A stretch of 64,000 bases of DNA from Carnobacterium iners (GCF_900177385.1 NZ_FXBJ01000002.1:1616001-1680000), one strand, 5' to 3'; shown: positions 1 through 9,477, numbered from the stretch's first letter. A program made the numbers and translations. Notes: generated from the letters alone by a model not told the origin.

Positions 1-213
1 AATGGACTTGGAGAATTGAGAGTACAAGCCTTATGTTATACAGTTGGAGCATTTTTGAAATTTCCAATAGCATGGGTTTTAGTGCATTATCTAGATTCTT
101 GGATAGGTATAATTATAGCTAATATTATTGCAATGGGGTTATATAGTATTATTCAACCATTTTGGTTAAATAGAATATTAAAAAATAAAATTGGAGGTCA
201 AAATAATGTTTGA
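1..213 (+). CDS. Polysaccharide flippase, C-terminal end (partial)
   Basis: The reading frame is open from base 1, so only the last 70 residues are in the window. They hold two hydrophobic segments separated by a short loop and end in a basic tail. This fits the last helices of a Wzx/MATE-like flippase that moves lipid-linked sugar repeats across the membrane. The next genes make UDP-FucNAc, which supports a glycan role, but the family call rests mainly on context. The gene overlaps the start of capE by 8 bp, so the two are translationally coupled. Confidence 0.6.
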   Translation, partial: NGLGELRVQALCYTVGAFLKFPIAWVLVHYLDSWIGIIIANIIAMGLYSIIQPFWLNRILKNKIGGQNNV

Positions 214-1252
214 AGATAAAATATTATTAATAACAGGTGGTACAGGTTCTTTTGGAAATGCTGTATTAAAGAAATTTTTAGATAGTGATATTAAAGAAAT
301 ACGTATTTTTTCAAGAGATGAAAAAAAACAAGATGATATGCGTAAAAAGTATAATAATCCTAAAATTAAATTTTTTATTGGTGATGTAAGAGACCCGAAT
401 AGTATACGTAATGTAATGTATAACGTTGATTTTGTATTTCATTCTGCCGCATTGAAACAAGTTCCTTCTTGTGAGTTTTTTCCAATGGAAGCAGTGAAAA
501 CGAATGTGATTGGAACAGACAATGTTCTTAATGCAGCAATTGAAGCAGGAGTCGAAAAAGTTATTTGTTTATCTACAGACAAAGCAGCGTATCCCATCAA
601 CGCGATGGGAACTTCTAAAGCAATGATGGAAAAAGTTTTCGTTGCTAAGTCACGAAATGTTAGTCCAGACCAAACATTAATATGTGGGACTAGATATGGT
701 AACGTGATGGCTTCCAGAGGAAGTGTAATTCCGCTGTTTATTGAACAAATAAAAGCAGGGAATCCATTAACAGTTACTGAATCAAGTATGACTCGATTTA
801 TGATGAGTTTAGAAGAAGCGGTAGATTTAGTTGTTTTCGCATTTCATAACGCTAAACAAGGTGATATCATGGTTCAAAAGGCACCTGCAAGTACAATCGA
901 TACGTTAATAAAAGCGTTGCAAAAAATATTTGATACGAATGTACCTGTTGAAGTTATTGGAATTAGACATGGGGAAAAGATGTATGAATCACTATTAACT
1001 AAAGAAGAAGCTGCGCACTCCATTGATATGGGAGGATTTTATAGAGTTCCTTCAGATAAAAGGGATTTAAATTATGGCAAATTCTTTGAAGAAGGAAATA
1101 TTAACGCTGTGCATATCAATGAATACAACTCTGAAAACACAGAACAGCTTACAGTTGAACAATTAGTAGAAAAATTATTAAAATTAGATGAAATACAAGA
1201 CGCATTAATCGGCTGGGGGTCTCCATATGCAAATATTGGTAACCGGATCTAA
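206..1252 (+). CDS. capE: UDP-N-acetylglucosamine 4,6-dehydratase/5-epimerase
   Basis: First enzyme of UDP-N-acetyl-L-fucosamine synthesis: it dehydrates and epimerises UDP-GlcNAc. I start it at the ATG at 206 (MFEDKILLITGG) because GGAGG lies 9 bases upstream; an in-frame TTG at 191 lies upstream of that RBS. The protein is 348 residues, normal for CapE/FnlA. It has the Rossmann motif TGGTGSFG near residues 9-16 and the STDKAAYPINAMGTSK segment, where Met replaces the usual SDR tyrosine, as is typical of this branch. It overlaps capF by 26 bp, consistent with one operon. Confidence 0.9.
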   Translation: MFEDKILLITGGTGSFGNAVLKKFLDSDIKEIRIFSRDEKKQDDMRKKYNNPKIKFFIGDVRDPNSIRNVMYNVDFVFHSAALKQVPSCEFFPMEAVKTNVIGTDNVLNAAIEAGVEKVICLSTDKAAYPINAMGTSKAMMEKVFVAKSRNVSPDQTLICGTRYGNVMASRGSVIPLFIEQIKAGNPLTVTESSMTRFMMSLEEAVDLVVFAFHNAKQGDIMVQKAPASTIDTLIKALQKIFDTNVPVEVIGIRHGEKMYESLLTKEEAAHSIDMGGFYRVPSDKRDLNYGKFFEEGNINAVHINEYNSENTEQLTVEQLVEKLLKLDEIQDALIGWGSPYANIGNRI

Positions 1253-2336
1253 TGGATTTGTAGGGAAAAATCTAATTGCTGAATTGAATAATCAAGGCTA
1301 CAAAGATATAATAGAATTTGATAGAAACACGGATAAAAACTTATTAGAAGAATTTACCAAAAAATGTGATTTTGTTTTCCATTTAGCTGGGGTAAATCGT
1401 CCAAAAAATGAAAAAGAATTTATGCAAGGTAATTTTGGATTTACTTCTGATTTATTACAAATGCTCAAAAAAAATAATAACAAAGCTCCGGTACTTATTA
1501 CTTCATCTATCCAAGCTGAAAAAGATAATCCATATGGGATAAGTAAACGTGCTGGTGAAGAGTTATTGATTAATTATGAAAAAGAAACAGGAGCTAAGGT
1601 ATTTGTTTACCGTTTAGCGAATTTATTTGGAAAATGGAGTCAACCCAATTACAATACAGTAGTAGCTACTTTTTGCCATAACACTGCTAGGGATATCGAT
1701 ATTCATGTAAACGACCCAGAAGCTAAGTTAACTCTATGTTATATTGATGATGTAATAAAAGAGTTTATATTAGCTCTAGAAAATAAAACTCAAGTAAGTG
1801 GGGATTTTTATAGAGTACCCATAGAGTATGAGACTACTCTGGGTAAGGTAGCATCTTTAATTAAAAGCTTTAAAGAGAGTCGTTCTAATTCAATCGTTCC
1901 AAATATGGGAAACGAACTAACTAAAAAATTGTATAGTACTTATTTAAGCTTTTTACCAGAAAATAATTTCTCTTATGATTTAAAAATGAATGTTGATCAA
2001 AGAGGATCTTTTACAGAATTCATAAAAACCCCCGATAGAGGTCAAGTTTCAATTAATATTTCTAAACCTGGAATTACTAAAGGAAACCATTGGCACCATA
2101 CAAAAAACGAAAAATTTTTAGTCGTAAGTGGAGAAGGTCAAATACGCTTCAGGAAGCTTCACTCTGATGAGATTATTAAATATAATGTTACTGGAGAAAA
2201 ATTACAAGTAGTAGATATACCGGTAGGCTATACGCATTCAATTGTAAATATTGGAAATACTGAATTAGTTACTGTAATGTGGGTAAATGAAATTTTTGAT
2301 CAAAATGATCCTGATACTTATTATGTGGAGGTATAA
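1227..2336 (+). CDS. capF: UDP-2-acetamido-2,6-dideoxy-hexulose reductase (CapF type)
   Basis: Second UDP-FucNAc enzyme. The 369 residues contain an N-terminal SDR domain (GSNGFVGKNL near residue 8; YGISKRAGEELL carrying the Tyr-x3-Lys pair) and a C-terminal cupin domain from about residue 250 with HHTKNEKFLVVSGEGQ and a later HS histidine. This two-domain build is the signature of CapF/FnlB, which acts on the CapE product. It starts inside the capE end and is followed one base later by capG. Confidence 0.9.
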   Translation: MQILVTGSNGFVGKNLIAELNNQGYKDIIEFDRNTDKNLLEEFTKKCDFVFHLAGVNRPKNEKEFMQGNFGFTSDLLQMLKKNNNKAPVLITSSIQAEKDNPYGISKRAGEELLINYEKETGAKVFVYRLANLFGKWSQPNYNTVVATFCHNTARDIDIHVNDPEAKLTLCYIDDVIKEFILALENKTQVSGDFYRVPIEYETTLGKVASLIKSFKESRSNSIVPNMGNELTKKLYSTYLSFLPENNFSYDLKMNVDQRGSFTEFIKTPDRGQVSINISKPGITKGNHWHHTKNEKFLVVSGEGQIRFRKLHSDEIIKYNVTGEKLQVVDIPVGYTHSIVNIGNTELVTVMWVNEIFDQNDPDTYYVEV

Positions 2337-2337
2337 G

Positions 2338-3462
2338 ATGAAAAAATTAAAAGTAATGACTGTTGTAGGAACAAGACCTGAAATTATTCGTTTATCAGCT
2401 GTTATAAATAAATTAGAAGAATCAGAAGCTATTGAGCATGTATTGGTCCATACTGGCCAAAATTATGACTATGAATTAAATGAAGTGTTTTTTGAGGACT
2501 TTCATTTAAGGAAACCAGATTATTTTTTAAATGCGGCAACTGGAACGGCAACAGAAACGATTGGAAATATTTTGATTAAAATTGATCCAGTCATGGAAGA
2601 AGTGAAACCAGACGCATTTTTAATTTTAGGAGATACAAATAGTTGCTTATGTGCAATAGCAGCTAAAAGAAGGCAAATTCCTATTTTTCATATGGAAGCG
2701 GGAAATCGGTGCTTTGATCAACGTGTTCCTGAAGAAACGAATCGTAAAATTGTAGATCATACGGCAGATATTAACTTGACTTATAGCGATATTGCTAGAG
2801 AGTATTTACTGGCAGAAGGGTTACCTGCCGATCGAATAATAAAAACAGGGAGTCCAATGTTTGAAGTGTTAAACTCTAAAAAAGAAGATATTAAAAAATC
2901 AACTATATTAGAAAAATTAAATTTAAAAAAAAATGAATATTTTGTTGTCTCAGCACATCGTGAAGAAAATATAAATTCAGAAGAAAACTTTACAGATTTA
3001 GTCGAAACACTAAACACAATTGCAGATAAATACAAATTACCAATTATTGTTAGTACACATCCTAGAACAAAAAAAATGATAGAAGAAAAAAACATACTAT
3101 TCAATCAGCATATAAAATTAATGAAACCACTTGGCTTTGATGATTATAATAAACTCCAATTAACTGCTAAAGCTGTTTTAAGTGATAGTGGTACTATAAG
3201 TGAAGAGTCATCGATACTTAATTTTCCGGCGTTGAATATAAGGCAAACTCACGAAAGGCCAGAGGCTATGGAAGAAGCATCTGTGATGATGGTTGGACTG
3301 GAGAAAAAAAGGATTTTACAAGGCTTAGAAATATTAGAGGGAAATAAAGGAGACACATTCAGAGAGGTCTCAGACTATAGTATGCCTAATGTTTCGGATA
3401 AAATACTAAGAATAATAATATCTTACACAGACTATGTGAACAGAGTAGTTTGGGGTAAGTAG
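2338..3462 (+). CDS. capG: UDP-GlcNAc 2-epimerase family enzyme (CapG/FnlC type)
   Basis: Third step to UDP-L-FucNAc, a C2 epimerisation. I start at ATG 2338 (MKKLKVMTVVGTRPE), with GGAGG at 2327-2331; the frame is open further upstream but that would overlap capF by about 50 bp. The 374 residues show the epimerase-2 motifs GTRPE, HTGQNYD, GDTNS, HMEAGNRCFDQRVPEE and SDSGTISEE. Gene order capE-capF-capG is the same as in Staphylococcus aureus type 5/8 capsule, so the exported glycan probably contains FucNAc. Confidence 0.9.
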   Translation: MKKLKVMTVVGTRPEIIRLSAVINKLEESEAIEHVLVHTGQNYDYELNEVFFEDFHLRKPDYFLNAATGTATETIGNILIKIDPVMEEVKPDAFLILGDTNSCLCAIAAKRRQIPIFHMEAGNRCFDQRVPEETNRKIVDHTADINLTYSDIAREYLLAEGLPADRIIKTGSPMFEVLNSKKEDIKKSTILEKLNLKKNEYFVVSAHREENINSEENFTDLVETLNTIADKYKLPIIVSTHPRTKKMIEEKNILFNQHIKLMKPLGFDDYNKLQLTAKAVLSDSGTISEESSILNFPALNIRQTHERPEAMEEASVMMVGLEKKRILQGLEILEGNKGDTFREVSDYSMPNVSDKILRIIISYTDYVNRVVWGK

Positions 3463-3463
3463 A

Positions 3464-3756
3464 ATGAATAAATGGCTTTTGATGTGGCCGCGGAATATGG
3501 TGGAGTATTGTCAATATTAAGACATATATCTGTGGGTGCAGACACATTTGCCTATTCGAATAACTATGATAGGATTTCAAATACTAGATGGAGTGATATT
3601 TTCGATGAATTTATAGACACCATCTTTTTAGGTAAAGAGGGTAAAGACCTAGGTTATACTATTATCTTCAAGTTTATCCAAATATTTAATAAAAACTACC
3701 AGTTTTTTCTAATATTAGTTGATATATTTTTCACTACTTTATTAAAACCTGAATAA
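3464..3756 (+). pseudogene. Glycosyltransferase N-terminus, broken
   Basis: Right after capG, where a FucNAc transferase is expected, the frame beginning at 3472 reads AFDVAAEYGGVLSIL, resembling the N-terminus of CapL/WbuB-type GT4 transferases. A better start (MNK) at 3464 is in another frame, so a frameshift near 3472 is likely. Homology seems to fade after about 30 residues and the frame stops at 3756 inside the end of an IS1380 remnant. I read this as a glycosyltransferase cut short by insertion and deletion; the residues after the first 30 are not recognisable. Confidence 0.45.
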
Positions 3757-4003
3757 TTCATAGATTTCTTCAAAAGCTACTTAATGTGTATTGTAGCGCT
3801 ATTTTTTATTTGATTTTCTTCCACTCTTTGGGTGTGAAAAAAGAACCCCAATCTGTTATGGTTAAAGCGGCCAAAATAAACCATGAAAGTGGTTCTCTCA
3901 ATGGCTACATTACACGAAAATCACTTGCTTTTCAATTCTAAAATATCCATTTCAAACAATGGAGGAAATCTTTCAACTGATTCTGGATTAATATTGGCTA
4001 AAC
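3748..4003 (+). mobile_element. IS1380-family element, left-end remnant
   Basis: Begins with the terminal repeat CCTGAATAATTCATA, matching the ends of the intact IS1380-like copy at 41623-43301. At 3901 it encodes the first ~36 transposase residues (MATLHENHLLF, then GGNLSTDSGLIL), the same start as the intact copies. The frame is cut near 4003, where IS4-type sequence begins. Confidence 0.75.
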
Positions 4004-4162
4004 CATTTATTAAAAGCAGAATTTGTTTTATACTTATCCATGATTTTGGTCCTTTTTATTAGTCTTGGATGAGTCATCTAAGTTCAGTATAAAGGACTTT
4101 TTGTCTAATAGAATAATATAAATGAATTTACGAAACATTATATGTTTCATGTAACACTAGTG
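4004..4162 (-). mobile_element. IS4-family element, 5' remnant
   Basis: Carries, on the minus strand, the first ~13 codons of the same IS4-like transposase found at 29774 and 35477, then the upstream non-coding end and the terminal repeat ending in CACTAGTG at 4162. The rest of the IS is missing. It is fused to the IS1380 remnant, so two insertions plus a deletion shaped this gap in the glycan locus. Confidence 0.8.
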
Positions 4163-4412
4163 ATAGTCGCAGTTATAGCATTTTGGAAGTCAAAAATATG
4201 CCACTCAATCAAGCCACTATTATAACGCATTAATTATTGCGCTAATTACTAATCCATTAACGTGAGTCAATCCAAGTGCTATGAAAGTTGTTCAATACTA
4301 TTCGATATTTTTGATGTTATTGGTGCCTAAAATAATAAGTTTATTTAAGAAAAATGAAAAACTATTGGTTTATCTAGTTGTGATAGGTTTATTAATGATA
4401 ATGTTGCTATAG
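4163..4412 (+). pseudogene. EpsG/Wzy-like polymerase, C-terminal remnant
   Basis: A short frame at 4281-4412 (44 codons) encodes two hydrophobic stretches around PKIISLFKKNEK, which resembles the end of EpsG-type polysaccharide polymerases. The bases from 4163 give further pieces in other frames. It abuts the IS4 remnant, so the polymerase gene seems to have been largely deleted. Family assignment is tentative. Confidence 0.4.
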
Positions 4413-4453
4413 AGCAACCCACAATACATGTTTTTTAGGAGAAGTGATAATTT

Positions 4454-5584
4454 ATGACTAGAAAAAAAATTTTACAAGTTACTTCATGTTTTAAGTATGG
4501 CGGAACTGAGGCATATATAATGAACAACTATAGAGAAATCGATAGAAATAATTATAATTTTGACTTTTGGATATTTAAGGAAGAAGAATCACCATATGAA
4601 GAAGAAATTAATCGTTTAGGAGGAAAAATATATCATGGTGAATTGCCTGAATTTAATAGGATAGTGCCTTTTATTAGATCGCTTGTCCTGCATATAAAGA
4701 GTAATGGTCCATATGAAGCTATCCATTCTCATATAAATATAATGAATGGTTGGGTTATGTTAGCTGCTTTTATAGGTGGTATTAGTATAAGAATTTCCCA
4801 TTCTCATTCGAATTCAGGGAAATATACTGATAATATAATTAAAAAGTTATATTACAAAATATTAGAGTATATGATAAAAGTATTTAGTAACAAGAAACTA
4901 GCGTGTAGTTTAGAGGCAGGCAATTATCTATATGGAGAAAAATATTTCAGATTGTACGGTGAAGTTGTAAAAAATGGAATAGAACTTAATGAATATATTA
5001 ATAACTATTCTGATAATATATCTAAATTAAGAAATGAATATTTAATACCAGAGAATCATATAGTAGTAGGTAATATTACAAGATTTGATGAGAATAAAAA
5101 TCAAGAATATATAATCAAAATATTTAAAGAATTAAAGAAAATAGAGCCAAACATAACATTAATATTAGGTGGGAGTGATGGAGGGCAATTAGCTTATGTG
5201 AAAGAAAAGTCGCGTAAACTGAATTTAGATAAGAGTATCAGATTTATCGGGACGAGAAATGATGTTAATGACTGGTTGCATATAATGGATGCCTACTTAT
5301 TTCCCTCTTTTCATGAGGGGTTAGGTATCGCAATATTGGAAGCACAAGCTTCAGGACTAAAGTGCTTTGTTTCAACAGGAATTCCAAAAGAGGTAGACTT
5401 AGGTATAGGTCTGGTAGATTTTTTGGACTTAGGGAAAAATCCTAAATATTGGGCTAAACACATTTTAAATAATTTGATAAATAATGATGTACATTCAGAA
5501 CTCATTTCCACTACTTTTGATGCTAATGGATATTCTATTGCATCCTCTATTCTTAGAATCCAAGAAATATATAAAGGAGAATAA
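4454..5584 (+). CDS. Glycosyltransferase family 4 (EpsF-like)
   Basis: A 376-residue GT-B fold enzyme that probably adds a sugar to the lipid-linked repeat at the cytoplasmic membrane face. The N-terminus MTRKKILQVTSCFKYGGTEAYI has the usual GG loop; the second domain has NITRFDENKN and the nucleotide-sugar site FPSFHEGLGIAILEAQASG (E-x7-E type) near residues 280-300. AGGAGA lies 13 bases before the ATG. It is followed 3 bp later by another glycosyltransferase. The sugar it transfers cannot be read from the sequence. Confidence 0.85.
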   Translation: MTRKKILQVTSCFKYGGTEAYIMNNYREIDRNNYNFDFWIFKEEESPYEEEINRLGGKIYHGELPEFNRIVPFIRSLVLHIKSNGPYEAIHSHINIMNGWVMLAAFIGGISIRISHSHSNSGKYTDNIIKKLYYKILEYMIKVFSNKKLACSLEAGNYLYGEKYFRLYGEVVKNGIELNEYINNYSDNISKLRNEYLIPENHIVVGNITRFDENKNQEYIIKIFKELKKIEPNITLILGGSDGGQLAYVKEKSRKLNLDKSIRFIGTRNDVNDWLHIMDAYLFPSFHEGLGIAILEAQASGLKCFVSTGIPKEVDLGIGLVDFLDLGKNPKYWAKHILNNLINNDVHSELISTTFDANGYSIASSILRIQEIYKGE

Positions 5585-5587
5585 AAG

Positions 5588-6748
5588 ATGAAAAAGACTG
5601 TCCATTACTTCTGTTTTGGTGTTGATGATCATACAAAGCAAAATTTATACTATTTCCCTTCGGCCCAACCTAAAATACAGTATATAATTGATACCCTAAA
5701 GAATAATGAATATATGGTAAATATGGTATCATCATGTTCAATAAAAAACAACGGTTTCTTTAAATCGAAAATATATAAAGTTGATAATAATGAAAAACAT
5801 GTATTTTTTTCATCCTTCAAGACACCACTTAAAGTCTTAAATAAAATATCAATATTTATGACGTTTGTACAATTTATTTTTTATATGCTTTTTTGCGTTA
5901 AAAAAAATGATATTGTGTTAATCTATCATTCTCTTTATTATATAAGACCGATGGAATTGCTAAAAAAACTTAAAAAGGTAAGATATATACTAGAAGTAGA
6001 AGAGTTGTACTCATTCTTGGATGATAACACTGAAGTTTTTATGGATCAAGAAATTGAGTTTATTAATTATGGCTCAGCATATCTATTAGTTAACGACTTA
6101 ATAGATGAAAAAATATCTAGAAGAGAAAAAAAAGCTGTAATATCTTACGGAAATTACAGTGTTCCACCTAAAATTTCATGTCGGAATTTTGAATACCATG
6201 ACTATATTAATGTGGTATATGCAGGGGTCATCGAAAATAGAAGGAAGGCAGCTTTTATAGCAATTGAATCTGCAAAACATCTAAATGAAAAATATTGTAT
6301 TCATATTCTTGGTTTCGGTGAAAAGAGTGATATAATCAATTTAAAAAAAAGAATCAATGAAATTAACAAAGAATTATCAGAAGAGCGGATTATATTCCAC
6401 GGAACAAAGTCTGGTGATGAATATTCTTGTTTTTTACAATCATGTGATGTTGCTCTTAGTACACACTCATATGATAAGAAAGATTTACCAGCTGCGGATT
6501 ATTCTTTTCCTTCTAAAATAATAACTTATATGGCAAATGGATTAAAAGTAGTATCGTCTGATGTTCGAAGCGTAAGATATTCGAAAATAGGTAGAAATAT
6601 TACTTTTTATGAAAAAAATACTCCCGAAGATATCGCAAAATCAATTGAATCATTAGAATATGTTTCTCAAGTCGACTCAAGAGAAAAGATAAATGAACTA
6701 GATAAACAATTCAAGAAAAACTTGAAAAATCTAATTGATGAATTTTAA
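5588..6748 (+). CDS. Putative glycosyltransferase
   Basis: This 386-residue protein has a hydrophobic stretch near residues 95-115 and a C-terminal half that looks like a GT-B donor domain: VVYAGVIENRRKAAF, FHGTKSGDEY, CDVALSTHSYD and FPSKIITYMANGLKVVSSD. This is typical of divergent GT4 enzymes in exopolysaccharide clusters. It is coupled to the gene before it (3-bp gap, AAAGGAGA RBS) and is the last gene of the cluster before IS66 debris. Confidence 0.75.
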   Translation: MKKTVHYFCFGVDDHTKQNLYYFPSAQPKIQYIIDTLKNNEYMVNMVSSCSIKNNGFFKSKIYKVDNNEKHVFFSSFKTPLKVLNKISIFMTFVQFIFYMLFCVKKNDIVLIYHSLYYIRPMELLKKLKKVRYILEVEELYSFLDDNTEVFMDQEIEFINYGSAYLLVNDLIDEKISRREKKAVISYGNYSVPPKISCRNFEYHDYINVVYAGVIENRRKAAFIAIESAKHLNEKYCIHILGFGEKSDIINLKKRINEINKELSEERIIFHGTKSGDEYSCFLQSCDVALSTHSYDKKDLPAADYSFPSKIITYMANGLKVVSSDVRSVRYSKIGRNITFYEKNTPEDIAKSIESLEYVSQVDSREKINELDKQFKKNLKNLIDEF

Positions 6749-6816
6749 AAAGGTAATGTAGGTTTATATTGGTAAAGTGCTATTTGCTCAGAGGCATCTT
6801 TGCTGCTTTGGTAAAG

Positions 6817-7647
6817 CTACATATAGGACTTTGAGGTAGCCGGTTTATTTGGCTCTTTTAAAACCTGCATCGTCGTTTCATCTACATGAATAACTCGTGA
6901 TTGCAGTAACTGCTTATGTAACAAGTCATATATAGGCTTTAACCATAGGTTAGAAGCTGTGATAACCCAATTTTCCATAGTGGCACGACTCAGTACGATC
7001 CCATAATTTTCCCATTCTTTTTCTTGACGATAAAAGGGGATACTCAATTCAAATTTTTGATGCATTAGCCAGGCTACTGAACTTGCAGAAGCTAAACTTC
7101 TAGGGATAACCGGTGCAGGTGTTGGAGCTTTTACAATAGCGTCTGCACCATCTTTCTTACAAGTTGGACACTCATAAGCATAACGCACAATTTTTCTCAC
7201 CTTCAGGTGAGCAGGAATAAATTCAATTTCTTGTCGAACTTCTTCTTTTCCAATAATGTTTAATTCTGTATTGCACCATTCACAATGGCATTCTTCTTCA
7301 TGTAATAGACAATTAACGTTGACGACTGGAAGTTCTTTTATCATTTTTTCTTTTTATCCAATTGTCCGTCTTTTTACTTTAAAGTCTTCTAAGTGATTGA
7401 TTTCAGGTGCTTTTTTATCTTGGTCGATTTCTGCCTCATTAAATAGGTTTAAATCTTCGTCCGTAAATAAGCTCAGTTGGTTTTCAACAGGTGGGATCAT
7501 TTTAGACTTCTCACTAGAACGACCAAATAACTTTTGAGTAAGTAGCTGCACTTGTTCGGTTAATAATGCTAACTGTTCGGTTAACTGTCTATTTTGCTCA
7601 TTTGCTAACTCTAGTTTTTTGATCAAGATTTGTTCTAATTCAGTCAT
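6817..7647 (-). pseudogene. IS66 transposase TnpC, truncated with stop
   Basis: The N-terminus (residues 1-97) has a leucine/glutamine-rich coiled coil followed by KLFGRSSEKS, the IS66 TnpC start. An in-frame TAA at 7354-7356 interrupts it; the same frame continues with CHCEWCNTEL (zinc fold), ECPTCKKDGAD and RATMENWVI, and ends at VHVDETTMQVL, near the first catalytic Asp, before a stop at 6817. Half of the DDE domain is missing, so it is inactive. Confidence 0.85.
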
Positions 7648-7754
7648 TTTTCACACCTACCTTTTCTTCAATTTGATACTCTTATTATACCAGAAATCGC
7701 ATGCGAAAAACAGATAAAATCGTTGGTTTGACAACGATTTTATCTGTTTTTAAA

Positions 7755-7908
7755 TTAATTGAAATACCCAGGTTTCACTTTCTTTATTGCTTTTGGTTGA
7801 TCCATTTTCAATCCTTCTAAAAGCCATCCCATCAATTTGTCGACGCATATCTGTTTTTCCACAAATAATAAATACGTTCTTTACCTTGGTAAGATCAATG
7901 ACTTTCAT
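7755..7908 (-). pseudogene. IS66 TnpB remnant with internal deletion
   Basis: From ATG 7908 the minus strand reads TKVKNVFIICGKTDMRRQIDG, the TnpB start. It then jumps, with a frame change, to WLLEGLKMDQPKAIKKVKPG and a stop at 7755, which is the TnpB C-terminus. The central ~70 residues are gone. Its start overlaps the end of the upstream tnpA gene, as usual for IS66. Confidence 0.75.
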
Positions 7909-8101
7909 GAGTACTCAATTCCGATAGAATAATTCGCAGAAACTCCGCTTTAATTTCTTCGTATAAGAACAGTTCTGTTCGGGAGAACTTAACACCAGTG
8001 ACTAACGTAGAAGGAGAAGCCTTCGGCTTATAGAGCTGATTTGTTGGAGCTTTTGAATCATTGGCTAATACCACTGGGACAATAGCTTGTTTTGCTTTCA
8101 T
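7895..8101 (-). CDS. IS66 accessory protein TnpA-like
   Basis: A 68-residue protein that overlaps tnpB (ATGA-type overlap) and begins 6 bases after AGGAGG. Position and the C-terminal pattern (IKAEFLRIILSELS) fit the C-terminal part of IS66 TnpA. It is shorter than usual for the family (about 100 residues), so it is probably truncated or a short variant. Confidence 0.6.
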   Translation of the reverse strand: MKAKQAIVPVVLANDSKAPTNQLYKPKASPSTLVTGVKFSRTELFLYEEIKAEFLRIILSELSTHESH

Positions 8102-8107
8102 TAATAA

Positions 8108-8188
8108 AACCTCCTGTAAAACTTGAATTGGTTTAATTTTTACAGGAGGTTGTGTATTTTGAAAGATACCTTTCTATTAGGCGCTTAC
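8108..8188 (-). mobile_element. IS66 right end with RBS-sequestering hairpin
   Basis: A 14-bp perfect inverted repeat (arms 8108-8121 and 8138-8151) contains the AGGAGG of tnpA in one arm, so read-through RNA would hide the ribosome site, a known IS self-protection device. The element ends at GTAAGCGCC (read on the minus strand, 8188-8180), the IS66-type terminus. Confidence 0.65.
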
Positions 8189-8252
8189 GGTTTAAATTTA
8201 TTTTTATGTAGGGGTACAATTGATAGGTTACAAAAAAAGAATAAAAAAAAGA

Positions 8253-9258
8253 GACATCCTGTATAATTAAGTTACCACACCAAATCAGGAGGATGTCCCT
8301 ATGTCAATTATAACAGAAGAAATGCGTGTAAGAAAGAAAATATGATTACTCCATTAAATATGGGGTTTCGAAAGCAGCTAGAAGATACAACACGAATCTT
8401 CAATTTATTTATCGGCATTTAAAAAAGTACGATGGTTCAGTTAAAAGCTTAGCCTTAATTTCAAGGAGACCTAAGTCTCCTTATCCCAATCGACATACGG
8501 TTGAAGAAATGAAGTTGATTAAAAAGAAATATAAGCATTTTGCTCATGAGGGGCTAGCAGAAGTGTACGCCCAATTAATGAAAGAGGGTTATTTAAGAAG
8601 TTTTAACGGCATGAAACGTATGATTAGAAAGTATATTAAGAAAAAAGAAGCTTCAAAGCGAAAATGGAAAAAGAATAATCAGGGACCAAAATAAGAAAAA
8701 ACCTATCCAGGCGAACTTGTCCAAGTAGATATAAAATATGTCCCTAAAGAAACCATTAGGTTTGACAGCAAAGGCATTAGCTACTATCAAATTACCGCAA
8801 TCGATACGTATAGTTCTAAAAGAGTACTAGAAATAGTGGATGAAAAAAGTGCAACAAATACAGCACTTTTTGCTGAAAAACTTGAAGAAAAGATGGGTTT
8901 TAAAATAGAGTGTATTCAAACAGATAACGGTTCTGAATTTATGTTGGTACATCCTAACTCAAAGGGAAAGACTATTTTCCAACTAGTTTTAGACGCTTTT
9001 TCTATTCATCATACCCACACAAGACCTTATTCTCCTTGGTAAAATGGTATCGTTGAACGATCTCATCGGATAGATGGAGACCGTTTTTATAGTAGACATT
9101 TATTTAAGTCGAAGGAAGAGTTGATTAAAAAACATAGTCGTTACGCTAACTGCTATAATAGTATCGCTAAACAAAAATATAACTTTAAGTCGCCAAATCA
9201 AGTAGTAGAGAGTTATTTTAAACAACTAGCTGAGAACGCTGTAGGATATCTAGAATAA
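8253..9258 (+). pseudogene. Integrase-core (IS481/IS3-like) transposase, decayed
   Basis: From ATG 8301 the frame shifts near 8345, then runs in one frame to 9258 with stops at 8692-8694 and 9040-9042. Recognisable parts are an HTH region (GVSKAARRYNTN), VQVDIKYV (first Asp), QTDNGSEF (second Asp) and NGIVERSHR (Glu), so the DDE triad is present. The RBS is buried in an inverted repeat, GACATCCT (8253-8260) with AGGATGTC (8290-8297). Three lesions make it inactive. Exact IS ends were not identified. Confidence 0.8.
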
Positions 9259-9269
9259 GTTGTTAAAAA

Positions 9270-9371
9270 GATTTGACATAGAGCCCCCGTAAGGAGCAGC
9301 CCACCTTTATAGTCCGCATTTTGATGCGGTGATCACTAATAGGGTAAGCTCCTTACGCTCTATGTTAAATC
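9270..9371. repeat. Nested long imperfect palindrome
   Basis: Outer arms GATTTGACATAGAGC (9270-9284) and 9357-9371 pair with one mismatch; the next arms CGTAAGGAGC (9288-9297) and GCTCCTTACG (9348-9357) are perfect; an inner hairpin CCGCAT-TTTG-ATGCGG lies at 9314-9329, with partial pairing between. It sits between the transposase pseudogene and the RADAR genes and codes for nothing visible. It could be an IS terminus, a structured RNA or a recombination site. Confidence 0.7.
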
Positions 9372-9452
9372 GTGAATCATATTTGAGCTGAGTTCATTTA
9401 TAATTTAATTTGCAGGATTCTAACTTTGTAACAAATGATTGTGTTTTCTAGA

Positions 9453-9477
9453 CGCTTACGGTTTAAATTTATTTTTA
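9453..9477. repeat. 25-bp direct repeat of IS66 end plus flank
   Basis: These 25 bp are identical to 8182-8206. Both copies consist of the IS66-type terminus CGCTTAC followed by the same flanking bases. This suggests that a second IS66 end once lay here and that the 1.27 kb between was duplicated or inserted by IS activity. Confidence 0.7.
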
